DNA from: Phycisphaerae bacterium
Lineage (GTDB): Bacteria > Planctomycetota > Phycisphaerae > UBA1845 > CAIVHJ01
Assembly: GCA_022072405.1 (NCBI GenBank)
Contig: JAJVHX010000013.1
Span: 62,001 to 126,000, forward strand
Length of the DNA stretch: 64,000 nucleotides
Reading direction: 5' to 3'
Numbering within the stretch: position 1 is the first letter of the stretch; the number at the start of each line of letters is the position of its first letter. This document shows positions 46,028 to 53,765 of this stretch, one piece after another. The position numbers and the translations under genes are program-made. The notes beneath the pieces are model-generated. The model did no database searches. It saw only the letters and a list, made by a program, of their open reading frames with translations, and was not told the DNA's origin.

Positions 46028-47191
46028 ATGGCCCAAGCCCCGGTCAGTTTTATCCTGGCTACTTACAATCGAGCTGCCGTGGTGGCGGAAACACTGTGCC
46101 AACTGGTGAAGCAGGGATTTTCGCCCGCAGAGTATGACACCTGGGTCGTGGACAACTGCTCTGCGGATGACACTTTGACGCGCCTCCGCGCTGAACATCC
46201 CGCCGTCAAGCTGCTGCCGTTACGCCAGAACAGGGGCAGTTGCGCCAAAGCACTCGCCGTCCTGCAGGTCACCACGCCGTATGTAATTTTTCTGGATGAT
46301 GATTCCTGGCCCGATTCCGCCTCGGTTACCCGGATGGTGGAATATTTCTACGAACAGCCGAAACTGGGTGCGGCAGGGTTTATGGTCAATCTTCCAGACG
46401 GTTCGCAGGAAAGTTCAGCCCTGCCCAATGTGTTCGTCGGCTGTGGTGTGGGTTTCCGAACGGAGTGTCTGCGGGAGGTGGGCAATCTCGACCTCAGCTA
46501 TTTCATGCAGGCAGAGGAGTATGATCTGAGTTTTCGATTGGTGGCGGCGGGGTATGAAGTCCGCAATTTTACTGATTTGAAGGTTCGACATGAAAAAACG
46601 GCGACGACACGCTCCAGTGACCGGCGGCTTTTTTATGACGTGCGGAATAACGAGACGCTGGCGCTGACTTATCTGCCGGAACCCTGGCTGACCTGGTATC
46701 GCCAGGATTGGCAGCAGCGTTATCGCTGGCTGGCGGAGGATGAGCAGTTGTTGGCGAGTTATCGAACCGGTCGGCGGGCGGGTTGGCGGCGGGGTTGGTG
46801 GCGACGCTTCACCCGGCCGAAGGCACAGCTCCGCCCGTCGGCGATGAATACACTATTCGGCATTGAGCTGTTAAATGAACAGTTCGCGAAGTTGAAACAT
46901 CTGGGGACGGATGGCATCCTGCTGGCGGATTTGGGTAAAAATATTTATGCCTATTACCAGGCGGCGAGGCAGGCGGGGGTGCGGGTGGCGGCGGTCACTG
47001 ATGATCGCTTTGCCCGGGCGGGGCGCAGTTATCGCGGCTGCCCGATCGTCTCCCTGTCGGAGGGGCTGCAGTTGCCCATATCGGCGGTGGTGATCAGCAA
47101 TTCGTCCCCGGTCCATGCGAGACTGAGACAGCAGTGGCTGATTTTCAATACCCGGCTGCCGGTACACCGCTGGTTCAGCGATTTTGGCTGA
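46028..47191 (+). CDS. Family 2 glycosyltransferase
   Basis: A 387-residue enzyme transferring sugar from a nucleotide donor. GT-A fold: VSFILATYNRAAVVAETL at the N-terminus, VVDNCSADDT, and the metal-binding DDD motif in YVIFLDDDSWPD near residue 93. GCGVGFRTECLREVG and MQAEEYDLSFRLVAAGYE (ED motif) follow, as in rhamnosyl- and other polysaccharide transferases. The last ~100 residues form a Rossmann-like region (GTDGILLADLGKNIYAYYQA, RVAAVTDDRFARAG) that may be a separate domain. No polysaccharide cluster surrounds it. Confidence 0.9.
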   Translation: MAQAPVSFILATYNRAAVVAETLCQLVKQGFSPAEYDTWVVDNCSADDTLTRLRAEHPAVKLLPLRQNRGSCAKALAVLQVTTPYVIFLDDDSWPDSASVTRMVEYFYEQPKLGAAGFMVNLPDGSQESSALPNVFVGCGVGFRTECLREVGNLDLSYFMQAEEYDLSFRLVAAGYEVRNFTDLKVRHEKTATTRSSDRRLFYDVRNNETLALTYLPEPWLTWYRQDWQQRYRWLAEDEQLLASYRTGRRAGWRRGWWRRFTRPKAQLRPSAMNTLFGIELLNEQFAKLKHLGTDGILLADLGKNIYAYYQAARQAGVRVAAVTDDRFARAGRSYRGCPIVSLSEGLQLPISAVVISNSSPVHARLRQQWLIFNTRLPVHRWFSDFG

Positions 47192-47296
47192 GTTTATGGG
47201 GCGGATTCGTTATAATACGTTTCCAGTGGAGAGGTCGCATCCCAGGCCGGGGATGATGGGTATCAATTCAAGTAGCCTGTTTTTCAGGAATCATAC

Positions 47297-48358
47297 ATGA
47301 GTCAATCATTTCTCAAGATCGTCATGCCGGTGGTGCTGGGACTGGGTCTTGCAGTGGGGACACTCCACGCACAGGAGCCCGATGATAACCACGACAGCAA
47401 CGCACCCTCGACCGAGCGGAGCGGCGGGAATGGATTTTTCAGCGAGAAAACCTGGCAGGCGATGCTCAAGCGCGGTGCCTTCGAAATGGCGGAGGACCTG
47501 GACCTCGAAGATGCGCAGTATGAGCAGCTGCAGCAGACGATGTACGATCGCTGGTTGCCGTTTTATCGGGAACACAATGAGGAGTTCGGCCCGGTGGTGG
47601 ATCGGATGATGCAGGCCATGTGGGATCCGGACCTGCCCAGCAACGAAGAGGCGGCGATCTGGGCCAAGGACGCACTACGCCTGCTGGAAGTTTTCAGCGC
47701 CGAGGTGGAGAAGGGCAACGCCGACATCGCCAGGATGTTGACCCCTGAGCAGGTCAAAAAATTCCGTAAGAACGCGTTGGAGTTTACCGCCGGGCTGGGC
47801 ATGGCCAAGGTTGAATTTCAGAAAATGGCGGACGGCCACCTCGATCAGACCATGTGGGTGAAATTCCGGGGAAACCGGGCTGATCGCCGCGAACGCTACC
47901 GCCAGGCCCGCGAACGCCGGCAGATGGACAGCATCATGAAGTCACCGGAGATGCAGGCGATCTTCATCGGCGGCTGGGAACAGTATGTACTCAATTTCAT
48001 TGCCCGCTACAGTCTGGATGCGGCTCAGTCCGGGGCAGCCCAGAGCATATTACGCGATGTGAAGCAGCGGGCGGAAACTTACCTCAAGAGCAAAGCCGCT
48101 GAATTCGGTGCCACCATGGACCAGTTGGCTCAGATGACTGCGGACGAACGCACCACCTTCATGAATGAGCATGAGGAAGTGCTCAAGCCGATTCGCGAGT
48201 TGTTCAGCGAATTGCAACGCCGCCTGGAAACCATTCCCACCGACGCCCAGCGGACCAAGGCAGCCATGCAAGCTCCGCCCGCCATCGCCCAGCCGGAACC
48301 ACCCGCGCAACCTGCCAGCGATCCGGCGGATACCAAGGAGAAGGACGATCATCCCTGA
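47297..48358 (+). CDS. Exported helical protein of unknown function
   Basis: A 353-residue protein with a clear signal peptide (IVMPVVLGLGLAVGTLHAQ, cleavage after AxA-type LHA). The rest is charged and helical, with DLEDAQYEQLQQTMYDRWLP near residue 70, a tract of Arg at ~195-215, and a Pro-rich tail. The pattern resembles periplasmic CpxP/Spy-like or planctomycete-specific helical proteins, but I cannot name a family. A TATAAT (47211-47216) lies 80 bp upstream. The endonuclease V gene starts one base after its stop. Confidence 0.75.
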   Translation: MSQSFLKIVMPVVLGLGLAVGTLHAQEPDDNHDSNAPSTERSGGNGFFSEKTWQAMLKRGAFEMAEDLDLEDAQYEQLQQTMYDRWLPFYREHNEEFGPVVDRMMQAMWDPDLPSNEEAAIWAKDALRLLEVFSAEVEKGNADIARMLTPEQVKKFRKNALEFTAGLGMAKVEFQKMADGHLDQTMWVKFRGNRADRRERYRQARERRQMDSIMKSPEMQAIFIGGWEQYVLNFIARYSLDAAQSGAAQSILRDVKQRAETYLKSKAAEFGATMDQLAQMTADERTTFMNEHEEVLKPIRELFSELQRRLETIPTDAQRTKAAMQAPPAIAQPEPPAQPASDPADTKEKDDHP

Positions 48359-48359
48359 G

Positions 48360-49022
48360 TTGCACTCCTGGGAGCTGACGCCCTCACAGGCGATCGATCT
48401 GCAGCGGACCCTCGCCCTGCAGATTCGCACCCAACCCGAATTGCGGATCAATCAGATTCGCACCATTGCCGGGGCGGATTGTGCTTTCGACACCACCGGC
48501 CGGATCGGCTATGCAGGGGTTATTGTCTATTCCTATCCACAGCTGGAAGAATTGCAGCGGGTCGGGCGGCAGGGCCAGGTGGCCTTTCCATATATTCCCG
48601 GGTTGTTGAGTTTTCGCGAGGCACCGCTATTGTTGCAGGCTTTTGATAAGCTGGAGCAGTTACCCGACGTGATCATTCTCGATGGTCAGGGAATCGCTCA
48701 TCCGCGACGCTTCGGCATCGCCTGCCATATCGGTCTGCTGCTGGATCGCCCGACCATCGGTTGTGCTAAATCGCGACTGGTGGGGGATCATGCGGAACCG
48801 GACCAGAAACCGGGCAGCATGACACCATTGATGCACGGTGATGAACAGGTCGGTTGTGTATTACGCACCCGCCGGAACACCAAACCGATTTATCTCTCCG
48901 TGGGTCATCGCCTCGATCTGCTCACTGCGACCACACTGATCATGCAGTGTGTTGACGGCTACCGCATCCCCAAACCCACCCGTCAGGCCGATCGCTACGT
49001 CGCCGAAATGAAGCGACGATAA
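48360..49022 (+). CDS. nfi: Endonuclease V (deoxyinosine 3' endonuclease)
   Basis: A 220-residue DNA repair nuclease that cuts near deoxyinosine and other deaminated bases. Catalytic and recognition motifs: GADCAF (first Asp), the PYIP wedge in FPYIPGLLSFREAP (Glu), ILDGQGIAHPRRFGIACHIG (Asp) and GHRLDLLTAT. The frame stays open far upstream inside the preceding gene, so I set the start at a TTG (48360), 1 nt after that gene's stop. The N-terminus then aligns with E. coli Nfi. AAGGAGAAGGA lies 15-25 nt before. Translation may depend on coupling. Confidence 0.92.
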   Translation: MHSWELTPSQAIDLQRTLALQIRTQPELRINQIRTIAGADCAFDTTGRIGYAGVIVYSYPQLEELQRVGRQGQVAFPYIPGLLSFREAPLLLQAFDKLEQLPDVIILDGQGIAHPRRFGIACHIGLLLDRPTIGCAKSRLVGDHAEPDQKPGSMTPLMHGDEQVGCVLRTRRNTKPIYLSVGHRLDLLTATTLIMQCVDGYRIPKPTRQADRYVAEMKRR

Positions 49023-49035
49023 AACGCCCGTGCAA

Positions 49036-49944
49036 TTATTTACCTTTGTCTCCGCGTCGGGTGTTGTAGGCTTCAATCTCTTTGCTCACTTCAACGAGCA
49101 GTTCTTCCGCCTGTTTTTTGCGTTCGTCGGTGATCTCCGCCATTTTCAATAAGAGATCCAGTTGTTCTTTAGCAGCCAGCAGGCGCTTTTCGTAATTTTT
49201 CGATTTGTCGGAGGCTTCCTTTCGGCTTTCAAAATGGGCCAGCGCCCCGTTATAGCGCGCTTCGCTCACCGCCGCCGGATCCTTCGAGGTGGTATATGCC
49301 TGCTCGTAATATTTGACCGCGCTGCTGAATTTTTCCTGTTCGACATAATGGTCGCCCATGGCCAGGTAGGCTTCGGTCAGGTAACCCTTCTGATTATCCG
49401 GGTCGGCCTTTTCCACTGCTTTGATATACTTGCGCGCCAGGCTGTCATTGCCGGCGTTGGCATAGACACCGGCCAGCAGCCCGCCGGTTTCCAGATCGGT
49501 GGGATCGGCCTCGAACTTGGCCTGCAACTGCACCAGTTCGTTATTCACCTTGATATACTGTTGCATTTTCTCGGTCAGATATTTGGCATTGGGGGCGCCG
49601 CGAATTTTGCCCAGCACTTTGCCCTTGCCGTCGGCGAAGATAATAGTGGGGTAGGCCCGAATGTTGTATTTTTTCTGCAGGCCCTCTTCCTTGTCGCAAT
49701 CCACCTTGACCGGGACCAACTGTCCCGACAGCTCGATCACCTTGGCATCCCTGTAGGCCCCGGCATCGAGACGTTTGCAAGCCCCTCACCACTCGGTGTA
49801 GAAATCGATCATCATCAACCGGCCGGTATCCTGAGCCTGCCGCTTAGCGGTGGCGAACGAATCGGCCCATTGAATCTCCGCCGCCTGCCCCACGGGAGCC
49901 AGCAGCAGGACGATCAGAGCGTTGAGCATCGGGTGACGCGACAT
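49036..49944 (-). CDS. Thioredoxin-like TPR protein with in-frame TGA at the active-site Cys (probable selenoprotein)
   Basis: One frame runs from ATG 49944 (GGAGG 6 nt before) to the stop at 49036, 302 residues, broken only by TGA at 49786-49788, codon 53. Residues 1-22 form a signal peptide (LIVLLLAPVGQAA). The thioredoxin domain reads MMIDFYTEW-TGA-GACKRLD, so TGA replaces the first Cys of the WCxxC motif; C56 is the resolving Cys. VPVKVDCD and the cis-Pro motif AYPTIIF follow. Residues ~150-300 hold TPR-like helices. Reading as Sec (U-G-A-C) restores a normal exported disulfide/thiol oxidoreductase. The alternative is a fresh nonsense mutation or sequencing error. No selA, selB or tRNA-Sec lies in the window. 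Confidence 0.75.
49732..49770 (-). promoter_or_regulatory. Candidate bacterial SECIS-like stem-loop
   Basis: 15 nt after the TGA, CTCGAT (49770-49765) pairs perfectly with ATCGAG (49737-49732). Inside, GGC/GCC can pair, leaving a 10-nt loop that contains GGG about 29 nt from the TGA. Position and size fit bacterial SECIS elements, but the fold was judged by eye only. Confidence 0.35.
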
Positions 49945-50731
49945 GTGCTTCCTCCGCAGTGAGTGGTATGGCCGAATCATCAATCGCCAGACAGGGGGCA
50001 ATATAGCGGCGGTTCCAGCCGTAGGCGAGCATGCTCAGGTGGGTTCCCCAGTGGCCGGTCCAGAACATATCCCGGTTCCACGCCACCTGCCGTAGTCGAT
50101 CCCGCTGGCGGCTGTCCGCGATGGCCTGTTCGATATTAAATCCGTTTCGGCCGGCGGATTCAACAAATTTTCGATCCATCGTGCCGAACTGCCGCGTTCC
50201 CCAGCCCAGCATGAAACCATCCGACGGACAATGGAAATTAACGATGTGACCCGTCACCCGACGCAGTGCCGGTTGCAGATCATAATCCGGGCTGATGGCT
50301 GCCTGGCAGAGCACAATATTCCGCAGGTGGATATCTTCCGGCAGCGCTTCGGCGATAAACAAAACCATCGCTCCGCCACCCGAATAGCCCACCAGGTCGA
50401 TCGGCTGATGCGGATGGTTTTTTCGATATTCGATAATTTCAGCGGCGAATTCCGCCGCCAGCGCCCGGTTGCGTTCGATCTCCTGCAGGTTGCGAAACAT
50501 GCCCCAGGCCCGGAACCAGCGATCATTCACGCGAATCGCCCGATCGACACCGGCATCGCGAAACGCCCGGTAGGCGGGATAGATTTCCGGCACCCAGCCC
50601 GACACGCCCGGCATCATCCACACCATGCCGCGCTGTAATTCCTGCGATGTGGGGGGCTGCGGCTGCCAGCAACCGGTCATGGCCAATCCGACCATCGCCA
50701 TTAGCAGCAGATATTTTCGCCCTGATTCCAT
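49844..50731 (-). CDS. Lipoprotein alpha/beta hydrolase
   Basis: A 295-residue exported serine hydrolase. The lipobox is LAMTGC after a hydrophobic signal (YLLLMAMVGLAMTGC). LVGYSGGGAMVLFIA is the nucleophile elbow (Ser near residue 131); the catalytic Asp may be in FHCPSDGFMLG and the His in GHWGTHLSML. Its last ~33 codons overlap the start and signal-peptide region of the downstream thioredoxin-like gene by 101 bp in another frame, so the C-terminus (GSRGAGGGDSMGRFVRHR) is probably non-conserved. The two genes are likely co-transcribed. An in-frame ATG 11 codons upstream is less likely. Confidence 0.85.
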   Translation of the reverse strand: MESGRKYLLLMAMVGLAMTGCWQPQPPTSQELQRGMVWMMPGVSGWVPEIYPAYRAFRDAGVDRAIRVNDRWFRAWGMFRNLQEIERNRALAAEFAAEIIEYRKNHPHQPIDLVGYSGGGAMVLFIAEALPEDIHLRNIVLCQAAISPDYDLQPALRRVTGHIVNFHCPSDGFMLGWGTRQFGTMDRKFVESAGRNGFNIEQAIADSRQRDRLRQVAWNRDMFWTGHWGTHLSMLAYGWNRRYIAPCLAIDDSAIPLTAEEAHVASPDAQRSDRPAAGSRGAGGGDSMGRFVRHR

Positions 50732-50865
50732 GACAGCACGATACCCGCTCCGATGATACAGCACAATGTAATATGGGCATAAGATAATGCTCGACTTACC
50801 AACGTAAAGAATAACACTTCACCCGGTTGATCCGACCATCGATAATCGGGCATGGCTTCATCTTA

Positions 50866-50943
50866 AGGTTGGGTGTGCTTGCACACCATCCCGAATTCCG
50901 CAGCGAACAAGAAAGGGTAGGCAAGCCCACCCTACGGGGCTAT
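50866..50943 (+). repeat. Dispersed repeat family C, copy 1
   Basis: Two hairpins in a row: GGTGTGC-TT-GCACACC-like (GGGTGTGCTTGCACACC) and GGTAGGCAAGCCCACC, joined by ATCCCGAATTCCGCAGCGAA. The same order and linker recur at 52031 and 52584. It lies in the 300-bp gap upstream of the lipoprotein gene at 51064. Confidence 0.85.
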
Positions 50944-51063
50944 GCTTCTCACACGCTTTCTAAATTTAACAAACCCTAAATACTACCTTGATTGATTCTT
51001 GCAATGTAGATTGATATGGTCTTAGGTGAATTTACCCCCACCTGATGCAAGGAACAGAATACC

Positions 51064-51648
51064 ATGTCAACTTATTTGCGAAGTTGTCTAATAGCAGGAT
51101 TCATTATGATTACTGGATGCAGTACTGCAATAGATCAGAATTCAGGAGATCAAACTTTTCCTGCTGGCCAAGTGCAACAAGAATCAGATTTCAAGTGTAC
51201 TCGGACATACTACGATGCGAATAATCATATAGGTTTTAACCCACCGACCGGATTTGCTGGGCCATATCTTAATAGCACCGGTGATATTTTGTTTGTTGTT
51301 GACAGTCCTGACAATGTGGTTGAAGAACAGACCCAAATTACAGTTGTGCAATTTATCAGAGAAGGCGATGGTCTGCTTCATGAAGTGAATGAGTGGATAG
51401 ATATCAATGAGGATAACTTACTGAGTCAACAGCAATTCCAGGCTCAAAACGGTAACCCGGCAACATTACTTTTCTGGAAACATCCTGATACGGTTTTTAA
51501 TGATCCTGTATTCGACATCTACTATGTTGAAAGCTGGATCGACAGTGGTGACTATGTGTTTTCAATACGCTATTCAGCGTTCAGTTCAGAATACTTCGTT
51601 AATGAAAGCTCGTTTATTGCTTCTGCAATGTCTATCTGCACAGACTAG
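51064..51648 (+). CDS. Putative lipoprotein of unknown function
   Basis: A 194-residue exported protein with signal LIAGFIMITGC (lipobox ITGC, C19). The mature part has no motif I recognise; it contains DYVFSIRYSAFSSEYF and ends with a Cys (SICTD), so a disulfide with a Cys near residue 46 is possible. A good AAGGAAC site precedes the ATG. The coding DNA is clearly A/T-richer than its neighbours, a hint of foreign origin at the left edge of the accessory region. Confidence 0.7.
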   Translation: MSTYLRSCLIAGFIMITGCSTAIDQNSGDQTFPAGQVQQESDFKCTRTYYDANNHIGFNPPTGFAGPYLNSTGDILFVVDSPDNVVEEQTQITVVQFIREGDGLLHEVNEWIDINEDNLLSQQQFQAQNGNPATLLFWKHPDTVFNDPVFDIYYVESWIDSGDYVFSIRYSAFSSEYFVNESSFIASAMSICTD

Positions 51649-51736
51649 ATCACTCACGGGAACACAGAGTTAAAGTGACACTATTCTGTCGTTATATTTC
51701 AGGAACATATCTTCTGTCTGAATGGAGAAACCGAAA

Positions 51737-52027
51737 ATGGCTGCACAAATTCCAGGGTATAAATATCTGTTTGCTACACACGATCAAGACACCGCAATTT
51801 TACGGCTACCTGATTCAGGATTAGGAGGTTTGCTGGGCCTCAAAAAAGAATGGCGGCTATATCGCCAAAATACTTCGCATAATTCTCAAGTGGTGGGTGA
51901 AGCTTCTGTAAATATTCCTACATGGGCTCTTGAAAAGGGAATAATGAATGAAGTGAGTGAAGAAATACTCAGATGGCAAAATCCAAAAGCATACGATGCT
52001 CTTTGGCGTGCAGCAAATATTAAATAG
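51737..52027 (+). CDS. Small orphan protein
   Basis: A 96-residue ORF, MAAQIPGYKYLF at the N-terminus and LWRAANIK at the end, with no signal peptide or motif. I chose the internal ATG because GGAG lies 8 nt before it; an ATG five codons upstream is also possible. A/T-rich like the preceding lipoprotein. Predicted mixed alpha/beta by composition; function unknown. Confidence 0.55.
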   Translation: MAAQIPGYKYLFATHDQDTAILRLPDSGLGGLLGLKKEWRLYRQNTSHNSQVVGEASVNIPTWALEKGIMNEVSEEILRWQNPKAYDALWRAANIK

Positions 52028-52030
52028 TTT

Positions 52031-52098
52031 TTGTAGGATGTGCTTGCACAACATTTCCAATTCCGCAGTGAACAAGAGAAGGTGGGCTACGGGGCTGT
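52031..52098 (+). repeat. Dispersed repeat family C, copy 2
   Basis: GTAGGATGTGCTTGCACAAC, then the linker ATTCCGCAGTGAACAAGA and GGTGGGCTACGGGG. The second hairpin is shortened (no AAGCCCACC). It begins 4 bp after the orphan gene stop. Confidence 0.8.
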
Positions 52099-52185
52099 TA
52101 TCAAACATGCCCGCCAACGCGACAACATGTCACCCATCACCCGTCAGAGTCGATGAAAAAGATGACGGCGGGGAAAGATGGATGA

Positions 52186-52420
52186 GTTCCCACGGGAACG
52201 ATTGAGTTGAATAATCAGAAGTCCGAAGTCCCACCAGGGACGTTTGAGATAAGCCCAGCAATTTATTGCTGGGGTTGAAGAAGCCGAAACCTGAAGTCCC
52301 GTCAGGGACGGTTGAATTTAGCTGGTGGATCATCAGCCGTCCCATACGGGACTCGACGCGTGAGACGTTCGGAACCCAGCAGTGAACTGCTGGGCTATTT
52401 TTCGGTTGTCCCTTTGGGAC
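52186..52420. repeat. Array of seven short hairpins arranged as an inverted duplication
   Basis: In order: GTTCCC/GGGAAC, GTCCC/GGGAC, CCCAGCAA/TTGCTGGG, GTCCC/GGGAC, then GTCCC/GGGAC, CCCAGCAGT/ACTGCTGGG, GTCCC/GGGAC. The last three, read on the other strand, match hairpins 2 to 4 in order and in linker sequence (for example TTGAAGAA against TTCCGAAC). Hence two copies of one module face each other around ~52330. Confidence 0.8.
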
Positions 52421-52583
52421 ACCAGCGGTAGGCGACAAATATACCACCCGTCAAACATGCCCGCCCCAAGCTCTGGGCACGGCACCCCGACAAAAGTGCA
52501 ACATGCAGTGAAATTACGGAATGCCTGTAAGCTTTAATGGATGAAAAATGTACTCCGGGCAATCCTAATTACAGTTTTAGTAG

Positions 52584-52663
52584 TTGTAGGGGTGTGCTTG
52601 CACACCATCCCGAATTCCGCAGCTAATAAATAATGGTGGGCAAGCCCGCCTTACAGGACTACG
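52584..52663 (+). repeat. Dispersed repeat family C, copy 3
   Basis: GTAGGGGTGTGCTTGCACAC, then CCCGAATTCCGCAGCTAA and GGTGGGCAAGCCCGCC, ending TTACAGGACTAC. Both hairpins are intact. It lies 38 bp before the methyltransferase fragment. Confidence 0.85.
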
Positions 52664-52701
52664 TATTTGCCGATGTAGACCCCCTTTGATAGACTGACCC
52701 C

Positions 52702-53130
52702 ATGGCCCGCAAGTCTTCCTCCAAGAAACCCGCTGTCGCCGAGCGTGCACTCGCCACTTCAGCCCGCGTTGCCACCAAACGCCCCTCTACACTACTTGAT
52801 ACCCGCGTCGTTTATTGTGGTGACAATCTGGAGCAACTCGCCAAGCTGCCGGAGAAGTGCGTGGACCTGATCTACATCGACCCGCCCTTCAACTCCAACC
52901 GCAACTACGAGGTTTTCTGGGGCGAGACCAAAGAGAAGCGGGCCTTCGAGGACCGCCACGCCAGCACGCAGGCGTACACCGACTACATGCGGCCGCGCTG
53001 CGTCGAATTGGCCCGCGTCCTCAAGAAGACCGGCAGCTTCTACTACCACTGCGACTGGCACGCATGCCACTACGTCAAGGTGATGCTCGATCAGGCACGC
53101 GGACGGGGAGATCGTCAGCTATGCCCATGA
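52702..53130 (+). pseudogene. 5' fragment of a DNA methyltransferase gene
   Basis: A 142-codon ORF with a Lys/Ala-rich N-terminus and the start of an N6/N4 methyltransferase. GDNLEQLAKLPEKCVDLIYI is followed by the catalytic DPPF (D60-F63) and by SFYYHCDWHACHYVKVMLDQ. Homology to such enzymes ends abruptly at VMLDQ, and the ORF stops ten codons later. Full enzymes continue for several hundred residues with the SAM-binding motif I (FxGxG), which is missing, so it is very probably inactive. A matching C-terminal endonuclease domain lies 630 bp downstream (53762-54172), after an unrelated ORF. Confidence 0.8.
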
Positions 53131-53765
53131 TAGTGAAACACCGGTCGAATCTCGAAGTCTGCTCGGTTAGTCGAGCGGGCATAGGAATGGTCCAAGCCAT
53201 CGTCGAGAAACTCAGATGGAAAATCGGCGACCGAGTCCAAGTGGGCTTCATCGGTAGCGCCAAGTGCTTACTTCTGAGACCCGCACCTACAGACGATGGG
53301 TTCCGGCTGGCCTATGCAAATACCAGAAAGAAGACGGGCGGCAGGATTTTCTGCAATGCCTTTGTCCGAAACTACCTTGCAACAATTATTGAGCTACCAA
53401 AGAGGAACATTCTGCCGATTCTGCTGAGCAGCTCGGAATGGAGCGTAGCTCTCCTTCTTGAACCAATGAAGTGGCAGTCGGAGGAATTCAGCAAGAACGG
53501 GGCAAACGCCGTCGGCAAGGATGCGATAGGCGTCTACGAACTGCTTGGGAACCAGGATCTTGTCGTGCGCATCGGCGAAGGCAAGATTCGCGACCGGATC
53601 GCGGCGCACCTAATGGATGAGAGATTCCGGCCACCTGCCGTGAAGTCCTTCCGGCACTTGGCGCTAGACGATCCGGCGGACTCGCCCTTAATGGAGAAGA
53701 TCTTGCTAAGACAGTACGAAGCCGAGATAGGAGTATTGCCACGCTTCCAGGAGATTCGCTCGTGA
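53121..53765 (+). CDS. ORF occupying the middle of the former methyltransferase gene, unknown function
   Basis: A 214-residue ORF with ATG at 53121 and GGGAG 10 nt before. It overlaps the methyltransferase fragment by 10 bp and the endonuclease-like ORF by 4 bp (GTGA). Its composition is protein-like but I do not recognise the N-terminal half. Around residues 135-165, GVYELLG and VVRIGEGKIRDRIAAHL recall the spacing of GIY-YIG nuclease domains, although the second Tyr is absent. It ends PRFQEIRS. It may be an inserted nuclease-like gene or cassette cargo. Codon choice looks less GC-biased than either flank. Confidence 0.5.
   Translation: MPMIVKHRSNLEVCSVSRAGIGMVQAIVEKLRWKIGDRVQVGFIGSAKCLLLRPAPTDDGFRLAYANTRKKTGGRIFCNAFVRNYLATIIELPKRNILPILLSSSEWSVALLLEPMKWQSEEFSKNGANAVGKDAIGVYELLGNQDLVVRIGEGKIRDRIAAHLMDERFRPPAVKSFRHLALDDPADSPLMEKILLRQYEAEIGVLPRFQEIRS

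Larger units (their letters stand above)
52028..52701. other. 670-bp gap filled by repeat family C copies and a hairpin array
   Basis: No gene is seen. The gap contains two family C repeats (52031-52098 and 52584-52663) and the hairpin array at 52186-52420. GTCAAACATGCCCGCC occurs twice (near 52100, as ATCAAACATGCCCGCC, and at 52448), bracketing the array. Confidence 0.7.

Noticed and set aside
48165-48359. Upstream part of the endonuclease V frame
   Set aside because: It overlaps the end of the preceding gene in another frame and has no Nfi homology; a TTG start at 48360 fits better.
52186-52420. Hairpin array as a CRISPR array
   Set aside because: Units are of two kinds, alternate in orientation, have 4-9-bp stems and no regular spacers; no cas gene is near.
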